Of a stretch of DNA of 51,049 nucleotides, positions 9,268 through 17,745 are shown in pieces. The DNA comes from Flavobacteriales bacterium (GTDB taxonomy: Bacteria; Bacteroidota; Bacteroidia; CAIKAF01), in the NCBI GenBank assembly GCA_025055575.1, contig JANWWP010000001.1, positions 1 through 51,049 of the forward strand. The letters are read 5' to 3'. Both the position numbers and the translations under genes were made by a program. The notes beneath the pieces are model-generated. The model made no database searches and was not told where the DNA came from. It saw nothing but the letters and a program-made list of their open reading frames with translations. Position 1 is the first letter of the stretch. Each line of letters begins with the position of its first letter.

Positions 9268-10343
9268 GCGAAGAACGATTGCAGGAATTTGAACTGCGTT
9301 TTGAAGAATTAGAAAAAAATCTGGCCGATCCCGAAACGCTTTCGGATATCAAAAAATTTACACGTCTCAATCGGGAATATCGGCATCTGGAGCCTTTGGT
9401 GCGGGCAATTCGGAATTTAAAAAAGGCGCGGGTTTCCGAAAGTGAGGCCCGGCAATTGCTGAATCTGGAAAAAGATCCTGAGTTGCGGCAGTTGGCTCAG
9501 GAAGAGTTGGAAATTCAACAACAACAGATCAGCCGGCTGGAAGAAGAAATCCGGAATCTCATGCTGCCCCGCGACCCCGAGGATGATGCCAATGCTATTG
9601 TGGAAATTCGCGCGGGCACGGGCGGCGACGAAGCTTCTCTCTTTGCCGGAGACCTCTTCCGCATGTACACCCGCTTTTGCGAAAAAAAAGGCTGGCGTGT
9701 GTCTGTGGCCGATTTCAATGAAGGTAATACAGGGGGCTACAAAGAAATCATTTTTGAAGTGGAAGGCGAAGGCGCTTATGGGATCCTCAAATACGAAAGC
9801 GGCGTTCATAGGGTGCAGCGCGTCCCACAGACGGAGGCCCAAGGCCGCATCCATACCTCTGCAGCCTCCGTGGTGGTCTTGCCTGAAATGGAAGATGTGG
9901 ATTTGGAAATCCGAGAAAGTGATATCAAAATGGAGACAGCCCGCAGCGGTGGCGCTGGGGGTCAGAACGTCAATAAAGTGGAAACCAAAGTGATGCTTAC
10001 GCACATCCCCACGGGTATCACCGTAGTGTGCCAAACTGAGCGCACGCAACTGGGCAACCGGACGAAGGCCATGAACATGCTCCGTGCGAAATTGTATGAC
10101 ATGGAAATGTCAAAACGTCAAGCCGAAACCTCTCAGCGCCGCAAAAGCATGGTCAGCACCGGCGACCGGAGCGCTAAAATCCGCACCTACAATTGGCCTC
10201 AAAGCCGTGTCACCGACCATCGCATCAATTTCAGCTCCTATAATCTGCAAGCGGTTTTGGATGGAGAGCTGGACGAATTTATTACGCGGTTGCAAACAGT
10301 AGAAAATGCCGAAAAACTGAAAGCGGAAGCCACGGCCCCTTAA
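9261..10343 (+). CDS. prfA: Peptide chain release factor 1
   Basis: A 360-residue class-I release factor. Domain 3 carries [13 protein letters not shown], whose GGQ tripeptide drives peptidyl-tRNA hydrolysis. The anticodon-mimic region reads [19 protein letters not shown], so the codon-recognition tripeptide is PQT where E. coli has PAT and Thermus has PVT. The position and surrounding residues identify RF1, not RF2, which has SPF. RF1 reads UAA and UAG. The N-terminal coiled coil (residues 1-100) is present. Its start lies inside the end of purM. Its stop overlaps the stop of the convergent sensor kinase by 4 bases, with no terminator visible between them. Confidence 0.95.
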   Translation: MLSEERLQEFELRFEELEKNLADPETLSDIKKFTRLNREYRHLEPLVRAIRNLKKARVSESEARQLLNLEKDPELRQLAQEELEIQQQQISRLEEEIRNLMLPRDPEDDANAIVEIRAGTGGDEASLFAGDLFRMYTRFCEKKGWRVSVADFNEGNTGGYKEIIFEVEGEGAYGILKYESGVHRVQRVPQTEAQGRIHTSAASVVVLPEMEDVDLEIRESDIKMETARSGGAGGQNVNKVETKVMLTHIPTGITVVCQTERTQLGNRTKAMNMLRAKLYDMEMSKRQAETSQRRKSMVSTGDRSAKIRTYNWPQSRVTDHRINFSSYNLQAVLDGELDEFITRLQTVENAEKLKAEATAP

Positions 10344-12091
10344 GCCAGAATATCATCCGGAAATCCAATACTCACCAGGGTACCCTCGGTTAAATGACTT
10401 TCAAATCCAAGGGTGAGCCCCAGCCTTTTGGCAATTTGAGAAGAGATGTACAGTCCCACTCCTTGGCCTTTATCTTCAGACGGATTGTCAATGACAACAG
10501 ATTTTTTTATCTTTTCCAAAATTTCAGGATGCATGCCTCCGCCTTTGTCTTCCACGCGTAAGGTTTTTTCCTCAGGATAGTACAATATGGTGATTTTTTC
10601 CCCGGAAGGACTAAATTTTATGGCATTTGAAAGAATATTTCGAAGGATGATTTTCACGAAATCTCCTGGAATGTTAATAGCGATTTTCTGAGGAATGGAG
10701 ATTTCAAAATGAATATTCTTTTCCTGAGCCTGTGGTCTCAAGCTTTTTACAACGTCTTCTGCGACTTTTATGAGAGGCGTATAGCCCGAATGCGGAATTT
10801 GGATATTGAGCTCCAAGCGGGCCCAGTTCAACAAAGAATGAAGGGTTTCTTCTGCGGCTTCGAGGCGCTCATTTAGCAAGTCCTTAAATGCGGTTTCTCC
10901 CCCCGATTCGTTCCCTTCCATGGTTTGCAGTTCCTGAAGCATGCGCAAAGAATGCAGAGGACCTCGCAAATCATGCGCCAGAGTAGTAAATATATATTTA
11001 TAAGCTTCCTGTTGTTTCAGTAATATAATATTTTGTTCGGAAATTTTTTGATTCAGGTGCCGGATACGACGGTTTCGGTCGTAAAGAATCCAGACAAATA
11101 GAACAAAAATTAAAAGTAAGCCAGAAATACTAAATAAAAGCCATCGTTGAAGATAAAGTTTTCTTTTATTATTATGATCTTGTAAAACCAAATAATCATT
11201 TTCAAATTTTAGAGCCTTTTTCTGGTAATTTGATGCCCGGGCTTCCACCTCTTTCAGCTGCTTGTAGTAGGAGAGCGTTTCCTCCGCAGTTTCTCTTTTT
11301 AAAAGACTTTCAAAAGCTTTTTTATAGTCTCCAAATTTCTGATATACTTTCCGGCTGCCTTCATATACAATCTGGTCATCCACATAGTAATCCTTCGATT
11401 CTTTAGCGAATTTCTCTGCTTTTTCCAAATAGTAATATGCTTTTTCTTTTTTATTCTGTAATGCAAAGATTTCAGATATTTTAGTGTAAATCACACCTAG
11501 TTGTGTATTTCTATTTTCTTTTCTTATTTTTTCCAAAGCCAAAGACTCGGCCTTAAAAAGAACTTTTAAAGCGCTGTCGTGGAGGCCTTTTGTCTCAAAG
11601 TATTTTGAAAGAATAGGCGCTGCAAGAACGTATCCTAAAGGATGAAAATTCACTTGAAGACTTTTTGCGGCATCTCGATATGCCTGTTCATAGTTTTCTT
11701 TCTCAAAATGTACGTTAGCCCTGAATCTAAAAACATCTGAATACAACTCCGGTGATTCTTGAATCGCATCAGAGGGATAGTGTTCAATGAGGCTGTCGTA
11801 GGTATGAAGGCTTTGGTTCAGTTCACCCAACAGGCGCAAAATTTCTGCCTGACCTATGGCGAGATCTATTTTATTGACAGATCGCAAAGGCAATGGCCGG
11901 ATAAGATTTAACAGCCACATTGCCGAATCCAATCTATTATTATAGAGATATGAAAAAAAAGTGGAATCTATCGCTCTGGCAAGAGACTTGCTATATTTTA
12001 AACCTTGAGCCTGTACAGGGAATATGATACCCGTGAACCCGTATACAAAAAACCAAACTTTTATTATCCAGGACGTCTTTGAAATATTCAT
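10340..12091 (-). CDS. TPR-containing sensor histidine kinase
   Basis: A 583-residue two-component kinase. ATG 12091 is chosen over a TTG one codon upstream. A signal peptide (about residues 1-28) leads to a periplasmic TPR-like helical sensor (30-290). A coiled coil and a TM helix follow (about 318-340, [19 protein letters not shown]). The HisKA domain has the phospho-acceptor His in [14 protein letters not shown], and the HATPase_c domain has N box [12 protein letters not shown]1 [11 protein letters not shown] and G2 GQGVGLYIS. No response regulator is adjacent, so the partner is unknown. The TPR-TM-HK layout is common in Bacteroidota. It is transcribed toward prfA. Confidence 0.92.
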   Translation of the reverse strand: MNISKTSWIIKVWFFVYGFTGIIFPVQAQGLKYSKSLARAIDSTFFSYLYNNRLDSAMWLLNLIRPLPLRSVNKIDLAIGQAEILRLLGELNQSLHTYDSLIEHYPSDAIQESPELYSDVFRFRANVHFEKENYEQAYRDAAKSLQVNFHPLGYVLAAPILSKYFETKGLHDSALKVLFKAESLALEKIRKENRNTQLGVIYTKISEIFALQNKKEKAYYYLEKAEKFAKESKDYYVDDQIVYEGSRKVYQKFGDYKKAFESLLKRETAEETLSYYKQLKEVEARASNYQKKALKFENDYLVLQDHNNKRKLYLQRWLLFSISGLLLIFVLFVWILYDRNRRIRHLNQKISEQNIILLKQQEAYKYIFTTLAHDLRGPLHSLRMLQELQTMEGNESGGETAFKDLLNERLEAAEETLHSLLNWARLELNIQIPHSGYTPLIKVAEDVVKSLRPQAQEKNIHFEISIPQKIAINIPGDFVKIILRNILSNAIKFSPSGEKITILYYPEEKTLRVEDKGGGMHPEILEKIKKSVVIDNPSEDKGQGVGLYISSQIAKRLGLTLGFESHLTEGTLVSIGFPDDILA

Positions 12092-12121
12092 CAAAAATTA
12101 AAATAAAAAAAGTGTCTCAAA

Positions 12122-13453
12122 TCATTCAAAAACGGCTACCAAAATGCCTCCTGTATCGGAAGGATAATTCGGAATATTCAGTTTTTTTCTGTTAAAAAAC
12201 AACGGGATGGAAGCCGGTGGATTAGAGGTTAAATAAAAATCCCGGGCCGATATAAACTGGTTCAGAAGATTAAAAGGCGGGGGTACGGAAAAATCTGAGG
12301 CTTGATCGTTGTTAGCATCAAATAAAAAGAGCGCGATGACAGTGTTGGAGGCCGGCGTAAATGACGCCGTGGAAAATTCAGTATTTTGGACCCACAGCGT
12401 GTCGCGGCCGCTGACAACGGCCTGGTTGGCCGTGAAAATGGCTAAAACTGTCTGGTTGGGGGATGCCGGCAGTCCGCCCAGCAAAAGCCCGGCCAGGGAC
12501 GTGGGCGGAGGCAGGGTTCTGAGGTACACGCAGGGATTGTCCTGACGGAATCCTTCCCGAAAATAGTGAATGGGGCGTTCGCCGGGTGCACCCATCACCT
12601 CAAATTCGTAGGGCTGACCAGCCTTGAGTTCCACAGGACCAAATCGCCCCTGCGGGTCGGCGGTCAGGCTGAAATCCGGGGTTGGACGCTTCCGGAAGCC
12701 GCTTTCCTTGATCACTTCATAAATACGTACTGAAGCTCCGTTTTTGGGCGCATTTTCACCCAAAGTCACCACACGCCCGCTCACTTTCACGGTGTGGACG
12801 TCCACACGGCCCACCAAAGGGTAATCGGGTTTGCGATAGGTGAAAAATTCGTACATCCTGATAAAGGGCTCCACGGCCGTGGCCACCTGAAGGTGATCCA
12901 GCCCCGGCAGGACCACGTTTAGGGCGCCTGTAATGGTGGAGGCGCCTGCAACCGCATCGTCCGGCGAAGAAATACACAGGGTGGGCACTTCATCTAAGGC
13001 GCCGGCCGGTGAAGCCTGACTGCTGCTTCCGATGTGCACGTAAGAAGCCACTTTGGCTGCCCGTGTCGGGTCTTCACAATACGCGTAACATAAGCTTCCT
13101 CCGGCGGAATGCCCCACCAGGTGCACTTTTGTTTTCCCGGTGAGGTTGCGCACTTGGTCCACATACTGGTCCAATAGTGTGGTATTATCGCCTCCGCCCA
13201 ATGTATTCCAATCTAACACAAAAAGGAGATGGCCGCAATAATCATTTTTTTCAAAGCGCATCACTTGTTCGGCCCAGGTATCCCCAGAGGCCAGAAAGCC
13301 ATGGACAAACAAAATGGGGTATAGGGTGTCGCATCCCAGTTGTGGCTTGGCATAAGGATTATCCAGCACAGGGGGATCCTTACGGCAACTTACCAGAATG
13401 GATGCCGTAAGCATTATTAAAATGATATGAGTATTATTCAAGAATTTTTTCAT
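12122..13453 (-). CDS. Lipoprotein alpha/beta-hydrolase (lipase-like) with C-terminal beta domain
   Basis: A 443-residue predicted lipoprotein: the signal peptide ends in the lipobox LVSC (Cys about residue 23). The hydrolase domain has the oxyanion-hole strand PILFVHGFLASGDTWAEQ and the nucleophile elbow HLVGHSAGGS. SSPDDAVAG offers a candidate Asp and GLDHLQVAT a candidate His for the triad. This resembles the bacterial triacylglycerol lipase/EstA-type fold. Residues from about 220 onward form a beta-rich region with a carboxypeptidase-regulatory-like start (VKVSGRVVTLGENAPKNGASVRIYEV) and an uncharacterised C-terminus. The ATG faces the acs ATG across only 26 bases. Exact substrate unknown. 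Confidence 0.8.
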   Translation of the reverse strand: MKKFLNNTHIILIMLTASILVSCRKDPPVLDNPYAKPQLGCDTLYPILFVHGFLASGDTWAEQVMRFEKNDYCGHLLFVLDWNTLGGGDNTTLLDQYVDQVRNLTGKTKVHLVGHSAGGSLCYAYCEDPTRAAKVASYVHIGSSSQASPAGALDEVPTLCISSPDDAVAGASTITGALNVVLPGLDHLQVATAVEPFIRMYEFFTYRKPDYPLVGRVDVHTVKVSGRVVTLGENAPKNGASVRIYEVIKESGFRKRPTPDFSLTADPQGRFGPVELKAGQPYEFEVMGAPGERPIHYFREGFRQDNPCVYLRTLPPPTSLAGLLLGGLPASPNQTVLAIFTANQAVVSGRDTLWVQNTEFSTASFTPASNTVIALFLFDANNDQASDFSVPPPFNLLNQFISARDFYLTSNPPASIPLFFNRKKLNIPNYPSDTGGILVAVFE

Positions 13454-13467
13454 TGAAAATAACCTTG

Positions 13468-13475
13468 CAAATTTG
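13468..13475. promoter_or_regulatory. Palindromic -7-like element (CAAATTTG) in the 26-bp lipase/acs gap
   Basis: CAAATTTG is its own reverse complement and matches TAnnTTTG at 7 of 8 positions on both strands. On the plus strand it ends 4 bases before the acs ATG (13480). On the minus strand it ends 14 bases before the lipase ATG (13453). One element may therefore serve both genes. It is the only candidate in this gap; no -33 was confirmed. Confidence 0.35.
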
Positions 13476-13479
13476 GGTC

Positions 13480-15384
13480 ATGATTCCTGAAATTACAACT
13501 TTTAATGATTATATTAAACAATGGGATGAGGCCTCGAGGGATCCGGCCGGTTATTTTGAAAAAATTGCACGGTCTTTTACTTGGAAGAAAAATTGGGAAA
13601 AAACCCTGGAATTTGATTTGAAGGAAGGGCACATCGCCTGGTTCAAAGGGGGCTTTTTGAACATTACCGAAAATTGCCTCGACCGGCATCTGGCCGAGCG
13701 GGGCGGACAGCCAGCCCTCATTTGGGAGCCAAATGACCCCAGGGAAAAGAATTGTGTTTTGACATACCGTCAATTATGGTCCCAAGTATGTCGGATGGCT
13801 TCTGGCCTAAAAAAACTGGGCGTGAAAAAAGGGGATAGGGTATGCATCTATCTGCCCATGATACCCGAAGCGGCCGTGGCAATGCTGGCCTGTGCCCGCT
13901 TAGGAGCTGTACATTCTGTGGTTTTTGCCGGATTTTCTCCCACGGCCTTAGCCGATCGAATCCGGGATGCGGATTGTTCGGTGCTCATCACGGCCGATGG
14001 CTTTAGCCGTGGGGATAAGTCGGTGCCGCTCAAGCGCCTGGCTGATGAAGCGCTCCAAGTGTGCCCTTCGGTGCGGCATGTGGTGGTGGTGTCCAGAAGC
14101 CAACCCTACGCGATTCAAAGCGCGCGCGAAGTGGGATGGACAGACCTTCTGGAGCGGGGGGAAGAAACTTTCCCGGCCGAACCCATGGAGGCCGAAGATC
14201 CCTTTTTTATCTTATACACATCGGGCAGCACAGGCAAGCCCAAAGGCGTGTTGCACACCTGTGGCGGATACATGGTGTGGGCTGGATTCACCTTGCGCAA
14301 TGTGTTTCAAACCAGACCGGGGGAGATTTTTTTCTGTACGGCGGATGTGGGGTGGGTCACAGGCCACACGTATGGCCTGTACGGACCTTTGTTGAATGGG
14401 CTCACCACCGTTTTCTTTGAAGGTGTGCCCACGTGGCCCCATCCTGGACGCCTTTGGGAAATTGTGGAAAAATACGGCGCGCAGGTACTGTACACCGCCC
14501 CCACCGCCATTCGGGCCTTGGAAATGCTGGGTTCCGAAATCCCAGACCGATATGCCATGCCCTCGCTGCGTGTGCTGGGCAGTGTGGGCGAGCCCATCAA
14601 TACCGACGCATGGCTTTGGTATCACCGCCATGTGGGCAAGGAACGCTGCCCCATCGTGGACACCTGGTGGCAGACTGAAACGGGCGGCATATTAATTTCC
14701 ACCTTAGCCGGCGTCACACCTTCTGTTCCGGCGTGGGCCACTTTGCCTCTGCCGGGTGTGCAGCCTGTTCTGCTCGACGAAGAGGGACGGGAAGTCCCAA
14801 ATGAGGCAGCTCATACACAAGGTTATTTGTGTCTGAAAAGCCCCTGGCCTGGCATGATGCGAAGCGTCTTTGGAAGCCACCAAAGGTTTGTGGATACCTA
14901 TCTCCGTCGTTTTCCTGGTTACTATTTCACGGGGGATGGCGCCCTACGCAATGCGCAAGGGCATTACCGCATCATCGGCCGCGTGGATGATGTGGTCAAT
15001 GTTTCAGGTCATAGAATTGGCACAGGAGAGGTGGAGGATGCCCTCAATATGCATGATCTGGTGACTGAGTCGGCTGTGGTGGGCATGCCGCACCCGGTGA
15101 AAGGCGAGGCCCTGCATGCCTTTGTCTTGTGTCCCCCAAGTCAGGATGTGTCACAGGGACTTAAAAAGGAATTGCAGGATTTGGTGGCCCAAAAGATTGG
15201 TCGTTTTGCTGTGCCTGAAAAAATATTCATTGTACCGGGGCTGCCCAAAACGCGCAGCGGCAAAATCATGCGTCGCATCCTCCGGAAAATCCTTGCCGGC
15301 GAGCGCGATCTGGGCGACACCACGTCTCTTCTGGATCCTGCCGTGGTGGAGACAATTCGTCAGACCGTTTGGGCAAACCAATAA
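13480..15384 (+). CDS. acs: Acetyl-coenzyme A synthetase
   Basis: A 634-residue AMP-forming acyl-CoA synthetase, close to the roughly 650 residues of Acs. Visible motifs are the P-loop YTSGSTGKPKGVLHT, ADVGWVTGHTYGLYGPL, WWQTETGG (A5), YFTGDGALRNAQGHYRIIGR (A7-A8), VDDVVNVSGHRIGTGEVE, and the C-terminal catalytic lysine segment KTRSGKIMRR, the site controlled by acetylation in many bacteria. It turns acetate, ATP and CoA into acetyl-CoA. ATG 13480 is preferred; a TTG at 13453 would add nine residues and run into the lipase start. The lone gene is divergent from the lipase and lies downstream of no other plus-strand gene. Confidence 0.95.
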   Translation: MIPEITTFNDYIKQWDEASRDPAGYFEKIARSFTWKKNWEKTLEFDLKEGHIAWFKGGFLNITENCLDRHLAERGGQPALIWEPNDPREKNCVLTYRQLWSQVCRMASGLKKLGVKKGDRVCIYLPMIPEAAVAMLACARLGAVHSVVFAGFSPTALADRIRDADCSVLITADGFSRGDKSVPLKRLADEALQVCPSVRHVVVVSRSQPYAIQSAREVGWTDLLERGEETFPAEPMEAEDPFFILYTSGSTGKPKGVLHTCGGYMVWAGFTLRNVFQTRPGEIFFCTADVGWVTGHTYGLYGPLLNGLTTVFFEGVPTWPHPGRLWEIVEKYGAQVLYTAPTAIRALEMLGSEIPDRYAMPSLRVLGSVGEPINTDAWLWYHRHVGKERCPIVDTWWQTETGGILISTLAGVTPSVPAWATLPLPGVQPVLLDEEGREVPNEAAHTQGYLCLKSPWPGMMRSVFGSHQRFVDTYLRRFPGYYFTGDGALRNAQGHYRIIGRVDDVVNVSGHRIGTGEVEDALNMHDLVTESAVVGMPHPVKGEALHAFVLCPPSQDVSQGLKKELQDLVAQKIGRFAVPEKIFIVPGLPKTRSGKIMRRILRKILAGERDLGDTTSLLDPAVVETIRQTVWANQ

Positions 15385-15478
15385 GGGGCTTGAATTCAAT
15401 TTATTTTTTTTGCTTTTTAATTTAAGGCAGCACAGGGGTTAACATCAAAAATCTGCAAAAGAGTTGTGCGCTAAAATT

Positions 15479-15943
15479 CTAATTCATATTCATACGGGCA
15501 ATTTCTCGTCCCAGCCAGAGGAATCCCCCGCAAATCAGGGTGAAGAAAACCACTATAGCCAGAAGGGGCATCCAAAAGCCTCGTATTCCTTTGAGCAATG
15601 CGAATTTGGGAAAGAACCTCCAATACAATGCCGTAAAAGGCCCGGACTGTTCCAGGTCAGAATAAAAGATCGTCGCCAAGGGGTGTACTTCGAACCTACC
15701 GCTTTCTGTGGTATAGTACAACCGTAAGGCATACAAAGCAGATTCCTCCGTACCTCCGGCTAATACTTGTTTTTCCATTTGAACGGGGGATTGCCGGGCT
15801 CCAAAATACAAGGCCATCACCAGGCCGATGCCGAGCAGGGCCGGCACGCCAAAGGCCAACCAGGTAAACACCAATTCGGTGGGCAAAGGCCATTCGTCGG
15901 GATCGGAGCCTTCCGCTTTTTCAAAGAATCTATGCAGTTTCAT
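15479..15943 (-). CDS. Hypothetical two-TM membrane protein
   Basis: A 154-residue protein of no family I recognise. The start is ATG 15943, which overlaps the TGA of the upstream saccharopine dehydrogenase gene (ATGA), the pattern of translational coupling. A charged N-terminus is followed by a TM helix (about residues 27-50, LVFTWLAFGVPALLGIGLVMAL), a soluble loop of about 70 residues with YALRLYYTTESGRFEVHPL, and a second TM helix (about 125-147, MPLLAIVVFFTLICGGFLWLG). The topology suggests a periplasmic or cytoplasmic loop held by two helices. The coupling implies a functional link to the dehydrogenase, but none is known to me. Confidence 0.65.
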   Translation of the reverse strand: MKLHRFFEKAEGSDPDEWPLPTELVFTWLAFGVPALLGIGLVMALYFGARQSPVQMEKQVLAGGTEESALYALRLYYTTESGRFEVHPLATIFYSDLEQSGPFTALYWRFFPKFALLKGIRGFWMPLLAIVVFFTLICGGFLWLGREIARMNMN

Positions 15944-17268
15944 TCCATAGCAGTGTCCATTTCCTGGAAGGACAGATGGTATTTTTCTGTCAATACCCGC
16001 CAAAGAGGACGGTATATTTCAGGAACCACCGGACGCAGGACGCCCCGCTGACCAATACGGTTTTCAGCCGTCAAAATGGCCGCTTCGGCCAGAGGCAGGC
16101 CCACTGTGCGGGCCATGGCGGTGTGCACGGCGTCCTGCCCTTCTTCGGAAAGCCAGGAAATATGCCTTCGACGCCGGCCTTCCACCGCATAGTCCATTTG
16201 GTGTACCAATACAATTCGATCCCTATCCTGGGGTTCCAGGCGCCATTTGTGTTCCAAAATATCCTGCAGGTAACCGGCGGCTGTGGGTTCCAGACAATAA
16301 TTTAAGGGCTCTTCGGAAAACAGATCCAGATATTCCAGGGCACTCCGTACTTCGGGATTTGGGTCACCGGCGCCTTTGAACAGATCCTCCAGATGGCGAA
16401 TTCCCAGCGCCAGGGCCAGTTCCTTACGAGGCTTTCCTTCCAACTGGGGCAAGCGCACAGAATGGTCCGTGAACCCGGCATACACCAGGGCATGCCAGGC
16501 TTGACAAAAGGGTCTCCGGCGCAAGGTGCCACGTATGAAAGTGGAGCATTCGGTGAGATCATAAAGGGCCACATACGATAGGGAGTCCCTGTTGGCATAC
16601 ATGTCAAACACTTCGCCATCCGGCAATGTCAGAGGATGACTCAGTTCAAAAAGGCGGTGGGGCGGACACAGGCGCACATGACCATTTTCCAAGTACAAGG
16701 CGCTCCCACCCTGACCGGCCAACACCACATTGCGGGGATTCCAACTCAGTTTATAGCCCCAGGGCTGGTTGTCGCTGGCGCGGGCGACGAGGCCTCCGCA
16801 GGCTGAAATAAAGCCGGTGATGCGGCCCCCTGCGGCCCGAACTTTGTCGCGCAATATCAGCGCCGAGATGTGGTCGATGCCGGGGTCCAGGCCACATTCG
16901 TTCAGAAAAATCAATCCGGCAGCCTCCGCTTCAGAATGTAATTTATCCATGGCTTCGGAAACGTAAGAAGCGGTCACAAGATGGCGGCCGGCGGCCAGAC
17001 ACTGCAGGGCCACCCCGGCATGGGCTTCCGGAGGCAGGAGGGAGACCACCACGTCATGAGTTTCTATCAGCGTTTTTCGGTATTCAGGATCAGCCCCTTC
17101 CAACACGAAGGGGCGCACCCCTTCCAATCCCTGACATCGTTCCTCCAACAGGCGTGCGTTCAGGTCGGCCACAGTGACGCGGCCTCCCAAAGGGATCACA
17201 TAAGAATTCAGCCGTTCGATCAGGAATACGGAAGATTTTCCGGCCCCCAGCACCAAAAAGGATTTCAT
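15940..17268 (-). CDS. Saccharopine dehydrogenase family protein (LYS9-like)
   Basis: A 442-residue Rossmann protein; ATG 17268 is preferred over a TTG three codons upstream. The N-terminus has the dinucleotide-binding LGAGKSSVFLIERL. Family motifs are VVSLLPPEAHAGVALQCL, TASYVSEAM, NECGLDPGIDHISA, and GGLVARASDNQPWGYKLSWNP, as in the glutamate-forming saccharopine reductase of the LYS9 type. This would take part in lysine breakdown or synthesis. No lysine-ketoglutarate reductase half or partner gene lies next to it, so the substrate is inferred from family only. It is coupled by ATGA to a small membrane protein and is divergent from rpmG. Confidence 0.82.
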   Translation of the reverse strand: MKSFLVLGAGKSSVFLIERLNSYVIPLGGRVTVADLNARLLEERCQGLEGVRPFVLEGADPEYRKTLIETHDVVVSLLPPEAHAGVALQCLAAGRHLVTASYVSEAMDKLHSEAEAAGLIFLNECGLDPGIDHISALILRDKVRAAGGRITGFISACGGLVARASDNQPWGYKLSWNPRNVVLAGQGGSALYLENGHVRLCPPHRLFELSHPLTLPDGEVFDMYANRDSLSYVALYDLTECSTFIRGTLRRRPFCQAWHALVYAGFTDHSVRLPQLEGKPRKELALALGIRHLEDLFKGAGDPNPEVRSALEYLDLFSEEPLNYCLEPTAAGYLQDILEHKWRLEPQDRDRIVLVHQMDYAVEGRRRRHISWLSEEGQDAVHTAMARTVGLPLAEAAILTAENRIGQRGVLRPVVPEIYRPLWRVLTEKYHLSFQEMDTAME

Positions 17269-17329
17269 AGGCCCCAAAGTTCGGTATCTGGTGTTTTAGA
17301 ATTTTTTGGAGACCAAACAAAATTTATGC

Positions 17330-17337
17330 TATATTTG
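17330..17337 (+). promoter_or_regulatory. -7 promoter element (TATATTTG) for rpmG
   Basis: A perfect TAnnTTTG followed by CGCCC, 14 bases before the rpmG ATG. A TTG at 17306-17308 lies 21 bases upstream and fits the -33 element. The leader would be about 11 bases. The element starts the rpmG-DUF4295-ftsY run. Confidence 0.65.
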
Positions 17338-17351
17338 CGCCCCCGAAAAAT

Positions 17352-17540
17352 ATGGCTAAAAAAAGCAAAGGCAATCGCATTCAGGTGATTCTGGAGTGCA
17401 CTGAGCAAAAAAACTCAGGCGTTCCGGGCATGTCCCGCTACATTACCACAAAAAACCGCAAAAACACCCCGGATCGTCTGGAATTGAAAAAATATAACCC
17501 TTACCTGAAGCGCGTCACTGTTCATAAAGAAATTAAATAA
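17352..17540 (+). CDS. rpmG: 50S ribosomal protein L33
   Basis: A 62-residue basic protein with the L33 core: [14 protein letters not shown], then [23 protein letters not shown] and VTVHKEIK. One cysteine remains (Cys16) and the zinc-ribbon Cys pairs are absent, so this is a non-zinc-type (C-) L33. L33 sits near the E site of the 50S subunit. In most Bacteroidota rpmB lies directly upstream, but here a divergent dehydrogenase takes that place. The DUF4295 gene follows after 11 bases. Confidence 0.95.
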   Translation: MAKKSKGNRIQVILECTEQKNSGVPGMSRYITTKNRKNTPDRLELKKYNPYLKRVTVHKEIK

Positions 17541-17551
17541 TTTTTTCTGCC

Positions 17552-17707
17552 ATGGCCAAGAAAACTGTTGCAACACTGAAGCAGGGACAAGGAAAAGATT
17601 TTGTGCGGGTGGTGAAAATGGTTCGAAATCCGCGCGGTTCTTATTCTTTCAAAGAAGAAATTGTGCATAAGGACCACACCAAAGATTTTTTCTCCGATAA
17701 AAAATAA
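17552..17707 (+). CDS. DUF4295 family small protein
   Basis: A 51-residue protein beginning MAKKTVATLKQGQGKD and ending KDFFSDKK, with VKMVRNP and SFKEEIVHKD between. This matches DUF4295, a family of about 50 residues that lies between rpmG and ftsY throughout Bacteroidota and is probably ribosome associated (inference from context and the strongly basic N-terminus). It starts at ATG 17552, 11 bases after rpmG. The function is not established. Confidence 0.9.
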   Translation: MAKKTVATLKQGQGKDFVRVVKMVRNPRGSYSFKEEIVHKDHTKDFFSDKK

Positions 17708-17745
17708 GCAAAGGCTGCCTTCTGCTTTTTGACAAGGTCTAACGC

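Noticed and set aside
13453-13479. TTG 13453 as the acs start
   Set aside because: It would overlap the lipase start codon and add nine residues with no family match; ATG 13480 fits Acs proteins.
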